A model generated the notes under the pieces. It saw nothing but the letters and a program-made list of their open reading frames with translations, had not been told where the DNA came from and did not search any database. A program made the translations under genes and the position numbers. Positions 6,888 to 16,507 of a stretch of 64,000 nucleotides of DNA are shown here, one piece after another (position 1 is the first letter of the stretch; each line of letters opens with the position of its first letter). The stretch is from the NCBI RefSeq assembly GCF_011043525.1, contig NZ_JAAKGO010000006.1, positions 62,001-126,000 on the forward strand. The letters run 5' to 3'. Source of the stretch: Sphingobacterium sp. SGG-5 (GTDB lineage: Bacteria; Bacteroidota; Bacteroidia; Sphingobacteriales; Sphingobacteriaceae).

Positions 6888-7499
6888 ATGAAAAGACCTA
6901 CTTTACGATCTCACAATATAAGCAATACATCGTTGGATATCTATGCCTCCGGCATTCTGAAACAAATGAAAAAGAACTCGGATGTATTTGTCGATCCGAC
7001 CCCGAGTCTGGAAGAACTGGAAACGATACTCCTGGAGTTTCGACATGCGGTGATGAATGCAAAGTACCGCGATCAACGAGCCATCCTGTTGCGTAATCAA
7101 AAGCGGAAAGAGCTGTTCCGGGTATTACGCATATTGTCCTTTTATGTTGCGCGGGTTGCAGATGGAGACGAACGCCTGATTCTGTTGTCCGGATATGCGC
7201 CTTCGCGTACGCCAGGATCTACAGGCGATAATCCGAAACCGGATAATTTTCGGGCAAAACCAGAGATTGATAGCAACAGTATTGACCTGCTTGTCAACCC
7301 GGGGCGGCCGGCAAGGATGTACCAATTTGAATACCGGAAGAAGGATGGTGAGGATACTTGGCATATTCAGTTGTCGAGCAATTCGCGCTGTAGGATTACC
7401 AATCTCGAAAGATTTCAGGAATATGAGTTTAGGGTTTCCTACATTGGCAAGACGGCAAAACTGTTCTATAGTGATATTATAAGCAGTTACGTGTATTGA
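6888..7499 (+). CDS. Small fibronectin type III-like protein of unknown function
   Basis: 203 residues, no signal peptide, probably cytoplasmic. Residues 1-85 look helical and charged (LEELETILLEFRHAVMNAKY ... NQKRKELFRVLRI), then a Pro/Gly linker (about 106-125) leads to a C-terminal beta domain with FN3 features (RMYQFEYRKKDGEDTWHIQL ... CRITNLERFQEYEFRVSYIG). Similar small proteins occur in Bacteroidota as far as I recall, without a known function. It stands alone, downstream of the very AT-rich region, and its own G+C content is ordinary, unlike that region. A role in the neighbouring sugar locus is not supported by anything in the sequence. Confidence 0.7.
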   Translation: MKRPTLRSHNISNTSLDIYASGILKQMKKNSDVFVDPTPSLEELETILLEFRHAVMNAKYRDQRAILLRNQKRKELFRVLRILSFYVARVADGDERLILLSGYAPSRTPGSTGDNPKPDNFRAKPEIDSNSIDLLVNPGRPARMYQFEYRKKDGEDTWHIQLSSNSRCRITNLERFQEYEFRVSYIGKTAKLFYSDIISSYVY

Positions 7500-7648
7500 T
7501 AGGAGCAAACTTAAGCTAACTCACCTACTTACGTTTGTTACAATGGAAGTGGTAACCGAGCAACGTAGCGAACCATTCGCAGCTCCAACAGCCCCTTTTT
7601 CTCAAAAAATCTAAAAATATTTTGGAATATAAAAAAAAGTCTGTACAA

Positions 7649-7668
7649 TTGCGATAACGATTGCGCAA
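7649..7668. promoter_or_regulatory. Candidate LacI-type operator upstream of ribokinase
   Basis: TTGCGATAACGATTGCGCAA is an imperfect palindrome centred on CG (six of nine arm positions match: TTGCG..A.CG.T..CGCAA), the layout typical of LacI-family operators. It ends 41 bp before the rbsK start, where it could block transcription of the whole 7710-20614 unit. The LacI-type protein at 5394-6410 is the obvious candidate. Confidence 0.5.
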
Positions 7669-7709
7669 TAAGCGCCGATTATAAACAAAAAAATTACCTT
7701 AAGAAATAT

Positions 7710-8645
7710 ATGTCAAGATCACGAATTATTGTTGTTGGTAGCTCAAACACGGATATGGTTGTGCGGACGGATCGTTTTCCAAAACCGGGAGAGACTATTT
7801 TGGGGAACGAATTTTTTATGAACCAAGGTGGAAAAGGCGCCAATCAAGCCGTAGCTGCGGCCAGGTTGGGCGGTGAAGTTGTCTTGGTAGCCAGTGTAGG
7901 CGATGACGTTTTTGGGAAAGCAGCCCTGCAATCTTTATGGGACGAAGGTATTGATGTGAGCTATATACGTATAGATAAAGATGCGCCTTCGGGCGTTGCG
8001 GTCATTACGGTTGACCGGAGCGGAGAAAACAATATCGTGGTTGCGCCTGGAGCCAATGGAACCTTGTTACCTGAAGAAGTACAGCACGTTGAAGATCTGA
8101 TGGAAAAGGGTGAGTATATCTTGATACAGTTAGAAATTCCTATGCAGACCGTTGAATATATCATATCCAAAGCTGAGAAGAAAGGCGCAAAGGTTATTTT
8201 AAATCCAGCACCAGCGCAATCGTTGTCGCGCGATGTGCTTTCTAAGGTATATCTGTTAACACCCAATGAAGAGGAGGCATCTTTACTAACAGGAATTCGT
8301 ATAAGCGATGAACAGTCTGCCCGCAAAGCAGCAGAAAGTTTGATCGAAAGTGGCGTACAAAATGTAGTCATTACGTTAGGTGCCAGAGGTGCAATCGCCT
8401 TATTCGAGGGAGGATATGTTTATGTAAAGGCGCAGAAAGTCATCGCTGTAGATACAACGGCTGCAGGAGACGTGTTTAACGGCGCGTTAGTTGTCGCTCT
8501 AAACGAGGGACGATCTATTCGTGAAGCGTTGGAATTTGCGACGAAAGCAGCAGGGATTGCTGTTACACGCTTAGGTGCGCAATCGTCGTCGCCATACCGG
8601 GAAGAGCTCGATATTTATCATCAAACTACACAAAATCAATTATAG
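7710..8645 (+). CDS. rbsK: Ribokinase
   Basis: 311 residues, PfkB-family carbohydrate kinase that makes D-ribose 5-phosphate from ribose and ATP in the cytoplasm. Family marks: the N-terminal GSSNTDMV, the sugar-binding GGKGANQA (residues 40-47), the NPAPA motif (165-169) and the C-terminal DTTAAGDVFNGAL with catalytic Asp254. This DTTAAGD form and the GGKGANQA motif fit ribokinase better than fructokinase. It is the first gene of a long unit; the transporter gene follows after 2 bp. Confidence 0.93.
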   Translation: MSRSRIIVVGSSNTDMVVRTDRFPKPGETILGNEFFMNQGGKGANQAVAAARLGGEVVLVASVGDDVFGKAALQSLWDEGIDVSYIRIDKDAPSGVAVITVDRSGENNIVVAPGANGTLLPEEVQHVEDLMEKGEYILIQLEIPMQTVEYIISKAEKKGAKVILNPAPAQSLSRDVLSKVYLLTPNEEEASLLTGIRISDEQSARKAAESLIESGVQNVVITLGARGAIALFEGGYVYVKAQKVIAVDTTAAGDVFNGALVVALNEGRSIREALEFATKAAGIAVTRLGAQSSSPYREELDIYHQTTQNQL

Positions 8646-8647
8646 CT

Positions 8648-9652
8648 ATGTTTATTGTACACGATTATTATCAGGCCGTTTTTTTCTGCATCGTTACGAT
8701 GATCTGTTGGGGATCATGGGCCAATACGCAGAAGTTAGCCAGTAAAACCTGGCGTTTTGAACTGTTTTATTGGGATTATGTCCTGGGCATTTTAATTTTT
8801 TCTTTGCTGAGTGCTTTTACTTTAGGAAGCATCGGCCAGGAGGGACGAAGTTTTGTGACGGATCTGCAGCAGGCCGAATGGGGCAATATCGGAAGTGCAT
8901 TGTTTGGGGGGATTGTTTTTAATGCCGGGAATATCCTCCTGTCGGCCGCTATAGCGATTGCAGGTATGTCGGTGGCTTTTCCGGTTGGCGTGGGTTTGGC
9001 CTTGGTATTGGGCGTAGTCATTAACTACGTGACTGCACCCAAGGGAGATGCCACATTATTGTTTACCGGCGTAGCACTGGTGACTGTAGCCATTTTAGTG
9101 AATGCCTGGGCTTATAAGCTTAAAAATACGGGTAAGGTCGACAAAGCAAATACCAAAGGGATCGTGCTGGCTGTCATAGCGGGCGTGCTGATGGCTTTCT
9201 TTTATCGCTTCATCGCAGCTGCGATGGACCTGGACAATTTTGTTGCACCAGAAGTCGGCAAAATGACACCCTATACAGCGGTATTTGTCTTTTCGGTAGG
9301 GATACTCCTCAGCAACTTCGTGTTCAATAGCATTGTTATCAAACGACCTTTTGTCGGCGAACCGACAAGCTATGCGGCTTATTTCAAAGGTGGGTTCCGT
9401 ACACATCTTACCGGTATACTAGGGGGGATGATTTGGGGTTTGGGCAATTCGCTCAACCTGATCGCCGCAGGTAAGGCCGGTCCGGCAATTTCTTATGGAT
9501 TGGGGCAGGGAGCAACTTTGGTGGCTGCACTGTGGGGTGTGTTTATCTGGAAGGAGTTTAGGGGATCGGCAGTGAATGTGAATGGCAAACTGGCGATGAT
9601 GTTTGTATTGTTTGTGGTGGGGTTGGGGTTGATTATTTATGCGGGTCAGTAG
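8648..9652 (+). CDS. GRP-family sugar transporter (RbsU/GlcU-like), probable ribose uptake
   Basis: 334 residues with about ten predicted membrane helices. Family features: MICWGSWANTQKLASKTWRF near the N terminus, GNILLSAAIAIAGMSVAFPV in the middle and GLGNSLNLIAAGKAGPAISY late, typical of the glucose/ribose porter group of the drug/metabolite transporter superfamily. It should move a monosaccharide across the inner membrane. Position 2 bp after ribokinase and 23 bp before SusC makes ribose the most likely substrate. ATG 8648. Confidence 0.85.
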   Translation: MFIVHDYYQAVFFCIVTMICWGSWANTQKLASKTWRFELFYWDYVLGILIFSLLSAFTLGSIGQEGRSFVTDLQQAEWGNIGSALFGGIVFNAGNILLSAAIAIAGMSVAFPVGVGLALVLGVVINYVTAPKGDATLLFTGVALVTVAILVNAWAYKLKNTGKVDKANTKGIVLAVIAGVLMAFFYRFIAAAMDLDNFVAPEVGKMTPYTAVFVFSVGILLSNFVFNSIVIKRPFVGEPTSYAAYFKGGFRTHLTGILGGMIWGLGNSLNLIAAGKAGPAISYGLGQGATLVAALWGVFIWKEFRGSAVNVNGKLAMMFVLFVVGLGLIIYAGQ

Positions 9653-9675
9653 TTAAAATTTAAATTCTAAATGAT

Positions 9676-12600
9676 ATGAAAAGAATTAAATATATACACC
9701 GGGGACTTGTGTTGCCTATTCTGTTTTTCTGTTGCTTCAATGTCTATGCACAGGCGGATTATCGTGGTATCGTAAAAAACGAACAGGATGAACCATTAGA
9801 AGGAGTGACAATAAGTGTTATTGAAGCAAGCAAAACAATTTCAAAAACGAACAAAAATGGAGGGTTTTCGATAAAGGCAACGGTTGGTCAGACACTTTGG
9901 TTTAGTTATGTTGGTTATGCACCTTATGAATTAAAAGTAGGCAATAGCCGTGATATTGAGGTTGTCCTTAAAGCAGTGAGTAACGAACTTCAGGAGACGG
10001 TGGTGATCGGATATAGTACCGTGAAGCAGAAGGATTTGACAGGTAGCGTGGGCGTAGTACGCATGGAAGACGCTTTGCGAACCAATGTTGGGAACATCGA
10101 TGAGGCGCTGGCTGGCCGTATTGCTGGTGTACAGGTTTCCTCCAATGAAGGGATGCCAGGAGAACAGGCTAATATTATAATACGGGGAACAAACTCTGTG
10201 ACACAATCTAATTCTCCGCTGTATGTAGTAGATGGCTTTCCTATGGAAGACTTTTCACTGGCTAGTCTTAATCCGAATGATATTGAATCCATTTCTGTAC
10301 TGAAAGATGCATCAGCTACAGCCATATATGGGGCGAGAGGAGCCAACGGTGTTGTTATTATCACTTCTAAAAAGGGCGTAGCCGGAACATCACGGGTGTT
10401 TTTTGATTCGAATTATGGTATTGCAGACATTACAAAAACGATACCTTTGATGAACGCCTATGAGTTCGTCAAACTGCAGTCTGAAATCTATACAGAGACA
10501 GATTTTGCCGCACGGTATCTGAGGGATGGAATGACGCTTGAGGATTATCACAATGTTCCGACTTTAGACTGGCAGGACGTTGTATTCCAGACGGCTCCTG
10601 TAAAGAGCGGTACCTTAAATCTTTCCGGGGGTTCGAATAGAACTAAATATAATAGTACATTATCCATTTTTGATCAAGATGGAATAATTAAAAACTCCAA
10701 TTATACGCGTTATCAAGCGCGGTTGAATGTTGACCATAATGTCAGCAGTAAACTTAGATTTAACGGAAATCTGAACTATTCACGGATTTTTCAGCATGGA
10801 GATTCTCCTTCACAGACACTCTATACAGGAAGTGCCAATTTACTGCCTAATGTATGGAGTTACCGCCCATTTCTGAAGTTTGGTGATATCGATTTAATGG
10901 ATATGTTGTTCGATGATGAGGCCGTCAATTCGTCAACAGATTTTAGGATAAACCCGCTGTTCATTACGCAGGAATATACCCGTAAGAATACCAATGATTT
11001 GCGTGCGAATGCTTATTTAGAGTATGATATCTTAAAAGATCTTAAACTTAAGGTTTCAGCAGGATGGAGTACAAATGCGTGGTTGCGTGACCAATTTAAC
11101 GGAGCAAATTCAAGGCAGGGAAATAGATTTCGTGCAGAGGGAATAAATGCAAATGTTACGAGTGTAGAAAGAACCAACTTTCTAAACGAAAACACATTAA
11201 CATATAATACCTTTTTCGATCCAGATCGTAAACACGCATTTGACGCTTTATTGGGTTTGACTATTCAAGAAGGTAAATATCGATATGATTATACGAAGGT
11301 TATTGCTATTCCAAATGAAGAATTAGGGATGACTGGTATGGGAGCGGGAACTCCACAAATTGTTAATGCAGATCTGTCGGAGTGGCGATTGATGTCTTAT
11401 TTGGGTCGTATCAATTATAATTATAATAGTAAGTATTATTTAACTGCCTCTTTTCGTGCAGATGGATCTACTAAATTTCCAAAAAACAATCGTTGGGGTT
11501 ATTTCCCCTCATTTTCGGTGATGTGGAATTTGAAGGAAGAATCATTTTTATATAACGTAAATGAAATTTCTACACTAAAAATACGGAATAGCTGGGGTCA
11601 GACAGGAAATAATAGAATAGGAGATTATAGTTATTATGCTAAAATGAGGTCACTTATCACAAGTGAGGGTATTTATGCATCCACAGAATATCCATTTGAT
11701 GATAATTATGTTTCGGGCGTTATCATTACATCGCCTAAAAATGAGCGATTAAAATGGGAAACTAGTTCACAGTGGGATATTGGGATAGACATGGGCTTTT
11801 TGAATGATAAAATTAAATTAACAGTCGATTATTACGATAAGAGAACCGATGGATTATTGTTAAATGCTAGTCTTCCTCCGTCCTATGGATTTACCACAGC
11901 GATAAGGAATATTGGTAAGATTCAGAATAGTGGATTTGAGTTCTCGTTGGAAACATTCAATATAAAAAGAAAAAATTTCTCCTGGTCGTCTAACTTTAAT
12001 ATTGCTTTTAATCGTAATAAGGTGTTAGCCTTGGCGGAGAACCAAGAAAGTATCGTCAGTGTTATTTCTTATAGTAACTCTTATATCGCCAAGATAGGAA
12101 ACCCTTTGGGACAAATCTATGGTTATCAATATATGGGTACATATAAATACGATGATTTCGACTTAATAGGAGATACGTATGTACTTAAAGAAGGGATTCC
12201 AAATAACGGTACGGACCGTGCAGGCATTCAGCCTGGTGATGCTAAATTCCTAGATGTAAATGGGGATGGTGTTGTCAACAATATGGATGGAGTGGTGACC
12301 GGAAATGCTGTGCCTCGTCACATCGGAGGTTTTTCAAATACGTTTAAATACAAAAATTTCGATGCGAATATCTTTTTGCAATGGTCTTATGGCAATGATG
12401 TGCTGAATGCAAATAAACTGGCTTTTGGTCGGGGGAAACCGGATCGGGAATACAATCGATGGGCCATGTATAGTGATAGGTGGACACCTGATAACCCTTA
12501 TTCAGATATACCGCGTGTGGGAGGATGGGCTACCGGTGTTTACTCTTCTTACGAAGTGGAAGATGCTTCATTTTTGCGGCTGAAATCGATCTCATTTGGG

Positions 12601-12807
12601 TACAATCTGCCGAATAATCTGGTCAAGAAGTTTTCGCTGCGTCGTTTGAGATTATACGGTTCTGTAAACAACTTGATTACATGGACAAAATATACGGGTT
12701 ATGACCCGGAGGTGTCGACGCGAAACTCGGCTTTGACCCCCGGGTATGATGCTTCGGCATACCCAAGAGCGAGGACAATAACAATTGGTGGAAATATTAT
12801 TTTTTAA
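9676..12807 (+). CDS. SusC-like TonB-dependent outer-membrane transporter
   Basis: 1043 residues. A signal peptide (residues 1-25, ending VYAQA) precedes a CarboxypepD_reg-like domain (DYRGIVKNEQDEPLEGVTIS), a TonB-box-like link, the plug (ETVVIGYSTVKQKDLTGSVG ... SVLKDASATAIYGARGANGV) and a 22-strand barrel ending TITIGGNIIF with a terminal phenylalanine. It lacks the STN domain of the second SusC in this locus, so it should not signal through FecR. With the SusD 3 bp downstream it imports a bulky ligand using TonB energy. Co-transcribed with ribokinase. Confidence 0.95.
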   Translation: MKRIKYIHRGLVLPILFFCCFNVYAQADYRGIVKNEQDEPLEGVTISVIEASKTISKTNKNGGFSIKATVGQTLWFSYVGYAPYELKVGNSRDIEVVLKAVSNELQETVVIGYSTVKQKDLTGSVGVVRMEDALRTNVGNIDEALAGRIAGVQVSSNEGMPGEQANIIIRGTNSVTQSNSPLYVVDGFPMEDFSLASLNPNDIESISVLKDASATAIYGARGANGVVIITSKKGVAGTSRVFFDSNYGIADITKTIPLMNAYEFVKLQSEIYTETDFAARYLRDGMTLEDYHNVPTLDWQDVVFQTAPVKSGTLNLSGGSNRTKYNSTLSIFDQDGIIKNSNYTRYQARLNVDHNVSSKLRFNGNLNYSRIFQHGDSPSQTLYTGSANLLPNVWSYRPFLKFGDIDLMDMLFDDEAVNSSTDFRINPLFITQEYTRKNTNDLRANAYLEYDILKDLKLKVSAGWSTNAWLRDQFNGANSRQGNRFRAEGINANVTSVERTNFLNENTLTYNTFFDPDRKHAFDALLGLTIQEGKYRYDYTKVIAIPNEELGMTGMGAGTPQIVNADLSEWRLMSYLGRINYNYNSKYYLTASFRADGSTKFPKNNRWGYFPSFSVMWNLKEESFLYNVNEISTLKIRNSWGQTGNNRIGDYSYYAKMRSLITSEGIYASTEYPFDDNYVSGVIITSPKNERLKWETSSQWDIGIDMGFLNDKIKLTVDYYDKRTDGLLLNASLPPSYGFTTAIRNIGKIQNSGFEFSLETFNIKRKNFSWSSNFNIAFNRNKVLALAENQESIVSVISYSNSYIAKIGNPLGQIYGYQYMGTYKYDDFDLIGDTYVLKEGIPNNGTDRAGIQPGDAKFLDVNGDGVVNNMDGVVTGNAVPRHIGGFSNTFKYKNFDANIFLQWSYGNDVLNANKLAFGRGKPDREYNRWAMYSDRWTPDNPYSDIPRVGGWATGVYSSYEVEDASFLRLKSISFGYNLPNNLVKKFSLRRLRLYGSVNNLITWTKYTGYDPEVSTRNSALTPGYDASAYPRARTITIGGNIIF

Positions 12808-12810
12808 AAA

Positions 12811-14406
12811 ATGAAAAAGATATTGTTTTTAATGACCGGGGTTTTGCTGCTTACCCAAAGTTGTGATTATTTGGATATTGAACCGCAGGGCTTTATTGAA
12901 AAAGATAAGTACTTCTCCGATGAGGGAAAGGTGTTCGCCGCTTTAGTCGGTGTTTATACACCGCTTGCACATTCTTCTTTCTATGGACGTGATTGGTTTT
13001 ATGCTTTTAATCTGCAAGATGATCTGACTTATTATGATCGAAATTATACGACAGAGGAAATCTTTATCAACAATTTCTCCTACACGAACTCGAGGTTGAA
13101 TAATTTATGGATTAATCTGTATCAAGGCATTAATCGTGCTAATATTTTGTTGGAGAATATCGGTGACGTGACTTTCAATGATGAGCATGTTCGGGAGATG
13201 TATATTGGGGAGGCACGTTTTTTAAGGGCATATTACTATTTTATATTGACCTCGCTTTGGGAAGATGTACCGTTGCGGATCACGGCTTCGGACGATTTGT
13301 CTATTACCCCTCATATCAAGTCCTCACCTATGGCTGAGATATATGATTTTGTAGTGAATGAGATGGAGGCTGTTGTAGATCAGGTGGCCGATGCCACAGT
13401 CTATGAAAATGCAGGTCGCATTAACAAAAGTGTCATCCGGTCGATTTTGGCAAGGGTATACATGAAGATGGCAGGGTACCCGTTAAATATGGGGAAGCCG
13501 GCGTATGAGAAAGCACTGTTTTGGGCTTCCGAGGTAAGAAGTTCGGAAATACACAAACTCAATACTAGTAGCGAGGGATATCAACAGCTTTTTATTGATT
13601 TGGCGCAGGATGGTTATAATACCACCTATCGGGAAATGATTTGGGAAGTTGAATTTAAGGGAAATAATTTGGAAGGGCATCAGACAGGAGGAACGCTGGG
13701 AAGCTATATGGGTATTTTATGCGCAGACGCTGTTAACAGTGATACGCCGGGGTATTGCTATGGTTATGCTTCGACCACGTTAAAGATGGAAGATCTATAC
13801 CAAGCTGGTGATGTTCGAAAAAGTTGGAATATTGCCGGATACCGGTATAATTTTAACGCGACGACGAAGGTTCGCACAAAAGTAGATTGGAATACGAGTA
13901 CGCAATTAGTCTATCGTAATGCCGGAAAATTTCGTCGGGAATATGAACGTGTTCTTCCAAAACATAAAGACTATACACCCATCAATTTTCCGATAATAAG
14001 ATATGCAGATGTGCTTTTAATGATTGCTGAGGCAATCAATGAAAGGGATGGAGAGCCTAATGAATTAGCTATAGCGTGTGTGGATGAGGTCAGAATGCGG
14101 TCGATACCGGGCGTGGCTACTGTGGGACATTTACCGTATAGCCAGTTTAAAGAGCTTATTCAAGATGAAAGGGCGCGTGAGCTCTGTTTTGAAGGGATTC
14201 GGAAACAGGATTTATTGCGATGGGGGACTTACGTATCGGAAATGACTTTGGGACGTCGAATGGCCATTACGGATTCCAGATGGGCAGCAGCAAAGAATTA
14301 TGCCGTGAATATCGCAAATTATACTTCGCAAAGACATACGGTATATCCTATACCGAGCTCGGAGATGTCAGTAAATAACGAAATAAAACAACACAGGTTA
14401 TGGTAA
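12811..14406 (+). CDS. SusD/RagB-like outer-membrane lipoprotein
   Basis: 531 residues. Lipoprotein signal with Cys18 (LLLTQSCDYLDIEPQG), then the SusD N-terminal segment (YFSDEGKVFAALVGVYTPL), TPR-like helices (YIGEARFLRAYYYFILTSLW) and the C-terminal RagB/SusD part with ARELCFEGIRKQDLLRWG and the end motif YPIPSSEMSVNNEIKQ. It forms the lid over the SusC barrel and binds the ligand on the cell surface. Overlaps the next gene by 7 bp. Confidence 0.95.
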   Translation: MKKILFLMTGVLLLTQSCDYLDIEPQGFIEKDKYFSDEGKVFAALVGVYTPLAHSSFYGRDWFYAFNLQDDLTYYDRNYTTEEIFINNFSYTNSRLNNLWINLYQGINRANILLENIGDVTFNDEHVREMYIGEARFLRAYYYFILTSLWEDVPLRITASDDLSITPHIKSSPMAEIYDFVVNEMEAVVDQVADATVYENAGRINKSVIRSILARVYMKMAGYPLNMGKPAYEKALFWASEVRSSEIHKLNTSSEGYQQLFIDLAQDGYNTTYREMIWEVEFKGNNLEGHQTGGTLGSYMGILCADAVNSDTPGYCYGYASTTLKMEDLYQAGDVRKSWNIAGYRYNFNATTKVRTKVDWNTSTQLVYRNAGKFRREYERVLPKHKDYTPINFPIIRYADVLLMIAEAINERDGEPNELAIACVDEVRMRSIPGVATVGHLPYSQFKELIQDERARELCFEGIRKQDLLRWGTYVSEMTLGRRMAITDSRWAAAKNYAVNIANYTSQRHTVYPIPSSEMSVNNEIKQHRLW

Positions 14407-15380
14407 GAATACTTTTATTGGTTGTTATCGGCTCTTTTTTGACGGGCTGTGCAAAAGATTCAGCATCATATATAGATTTTGATGTCAAGTTGAATCCTCA
14501 AAATGTGTATAAGGTAGGGGAAGATATTACATTTGATTTTATCGGTAATCCGGATTATATCAACTTTTATTCGGGAGAGTTGGGAAACAACTATTACGCT
14601 GATGAAATGGAATTGGATAAGGAAGGATATAAGGCAACGTTGACTTTTGATAAGATCGAATGGCAACGTATGACTGCTACTAATAAGGATCTGATGAAGA
14701 TGTATATCATTCAAGATTTTGACGAACTAACGATGGACTTCGATACGGATCAATTAGCGATATCAGGGGCCATAGCAAATGCAAAATTAATTGATCTTTC
14801 AAGTCACATCGTTATTCCTGATCCCGTCGTAAGGAACAATGTGGTTAGCATGGAGCCCATAGATCTCTCGGCCTATGTGGATATGGATGAACCTTTTTCA
14901 TTAGTTTTTCATGCGAAACATTCGAATAATGCACTTAAGCCAACCTGGATTTTTTTTAACATCAATGTGTTGGTAGAAAAATATGGTGTGTTACATAATA
15001 TTTTACAAGGAAGTGATCTGGGATTTGCGGCTATTGATCTATTGAACAAAGATAATGATCCTTATCTAAGTATACCGCCATCCGGAACGGCTATCAACAG
15101 CAGGTGGAATTTGCGTGTTCCCAATATCGAATTAAAGTTTCAGACGGCCTCGACGGATACAGGTAATGAGGATGATTATTTGATCAGTAAGCCGATTAAT
15201 TTAGTAAGCTCGGTTCAAAATAAAGTTGTTCCCATTAAGGATGTTAGGGAAAAGCTTACTTCATTTACACATCGTTACAGAACCCCCGGTACCTATCGTG
15301 TGGTATTCATAGCACGAGATTTTAGCGACGGAAAGATTTACGAGAAAGTAGCCAATGTTGATCTTGTAATCGAAGAATAA
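14400..15380 (+). CDS. DUF5017-like surface lipoprotein (putative glycan-binding protein)
   Basis: 326 residues. Lipoprotein signal with LTGCAKD (Cys17). The N-terminal Ig-like part carries YKVGEDITFDFIGNPDYINF followed by YSGELGNNY, which I recognise as the DUF5017 pattern (VGD..F.F.GNPD.I.FYSGE). The remainder is beta-rich without a catalytic motif. Such proteins sit directly behind SusD and often act as surface glycan-binding proteins. ATG 14400 lies inside the susD stop region, so translation is coupled; the next gene starts on its stop codon (TAATG). Function inferred from place and fold. Confidence 0.75.
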   Translation: MVRILLLVVIGSFLTGCAKDSASYIDFDVKLNPQNVYKVGEDITFDFIGNPDYINFYSGELGNNYYADEMELDKEGYKATLTFDKIEWQRMTATNKDLMKMYIIQDFDELTMDFDTDQLAISGAIANAKLIDLSSHIVIPDPVVRNNVVSMEPIDLSAYVDMDEPFSLVFHAKHSNNALKPTWIFFNINVLVEKYGVLHNILQGSDLGFAAIDLLNKDNDPYLSIPPSGTAINSRWNLRVPNIELKFQTASTDTGNEDDYLISKPINLVSSVQNKVVPIKDVREKLTSFTHRYRTPGTYRVVFIARDFSDGKIYEKVANVDLVIEE

Positions 15381-16507
15381 TGGGATTGAGAATATGTATA
15401 GCCATATGGATGGTTGTTTCTCCTTTTGTAGGTGTTTTTTGTCAAATATTTACTAATACATACCATAGTGAAAAAAAAATACCTCATTTAAAGATTGAAA
15501 GAAGGATGATATTTCAGCCTGGGGAGGATTGGCACTATGTTCATCATCCTTCCATAGCGTATTTTAATAAAAATTTCTATGCTATATTTTCTAATGGTAG
15601 ATCAGGAGAAGATGATCCGGGGCAACGGGTAATGATTGTGCAGTCTACAGACGGAAATCGTTGGACCAGACCACAGGTATTGGCCGAACCCCAACAAGGT
15701 AAGTGGGGGCTTGAAAAAGTGTTGACTCCCGGTGGAATTTTTGTGTTGCAGGATAGTCTTTGTGTATTGTATACGGATAATGATATGGATGGAGAGACTT
15801 ACAAACGGCATCAACCTAAATTGTATATGGTGAAGAGTGCCGACGGTCTGCACTGGACAGCCCCCTATGATTTGAAGTTGTCGGTTTTTCCTTGTCACAG
15901 GCCGACTATTACGATGTCCGGACGTATACTGTTGACAGGTAACCGGGCCGTGTACTACACAGATGATCCAAGTGGTGTCACGGGATGGAAAAAGGGTGCC
16001 GATGATTTTGACGCTCGTGATATGTCTTTGTCTTTTAATAAAATAAAACCTTCCTTATGTGAGGGAGCTATTCTCGAGTATGGTGCCGACAGTTTGAGTG
16101 TGCTGTTTAGGAGTACTGGAAAAACCTATAATGGTTTTTTGTGGCAAATTGCCAGTGGGGATAACGGCGAGTCCTGGTCGATTCCGCAACAAACAAATTT
16201 TACCGATGCGAACTCAAAATCGTACCTGGGAAGACTTCCCAACGGGAAATATTATTACATCGGGACACCGGACTCTTTGACCAATAGAGTGCCGTTAGTC
16301 TTGGCGTTATCAGATGATGGTTTTTTGTTTGATAAAACATATATAATTGCAAAAGATTATTATCCGATTCGGCATAAGGGTAAATGGAAAAACGGGCAGT
16401 TTGGTTACCCATACAGCATTATCGTAGACAGCTCTTTGTATGTCGTTGTTACCCGAGAAAAAGAGAAACTGGAATTGATTAAAATAGATTTAGAACAACT
16501 GAAATGA
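15380..16507 (+). CDS. Exported sialidase-fold (BNR/Asp-box) protein 1
   Basis: 375 residues with a signal peptide (about 1-22, ending GVFCQ). Repeated Asp-boxes of the form S-x-D-G-x-x-W mark a beta propeller: STDGNRWTRP, SADGLHWTAP, GDNGESWSIP and the degenerate SDDGFLF. The region WHYVHHPSIAYFNKNFYAIF and the HRPTITMSGR strand resemble glycoside hydrolases of the sialidase clan. I cannot see the full arginine triad of true sialidases, so the sugar removed (or merely bound) is open. Overlaps the next gene by 4 bp (ATGA). Confidence 0.75.
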   Translation: MGLRICIAIWMVVSPFVGVFCQIFTNTYHSEKKIPHLKIERRMIFQPGEDWHYVHHPSIAYFNKNFYAIFSNGRSGEDDPGQRVMIVQSTDGNRWTRPQVLAEPQQGKWGLEKVLTPGGIFVLQDSLCVLYTDNDMDGETYKRHQPKLYMVKSADGLHWTAPYDLKLSVFPCHRPTITMSGRILLTGNRAVYYTDDPSGVTGWKKGADDFDARDMSLSFNKIKPSLCEGAILEYGADSLSVLFRSTGKTYNGFLWQIASGDNGESWSIPQQTNFTDANSKSYLGRLPNGKYYYIGTPDSLTNRVPLVLALSDDGFLFDKTYIIAKDYYPIRHKGKWKNGQFGYPYSIIVDSSLYVVVTREKEKLELIKIDLEQLK

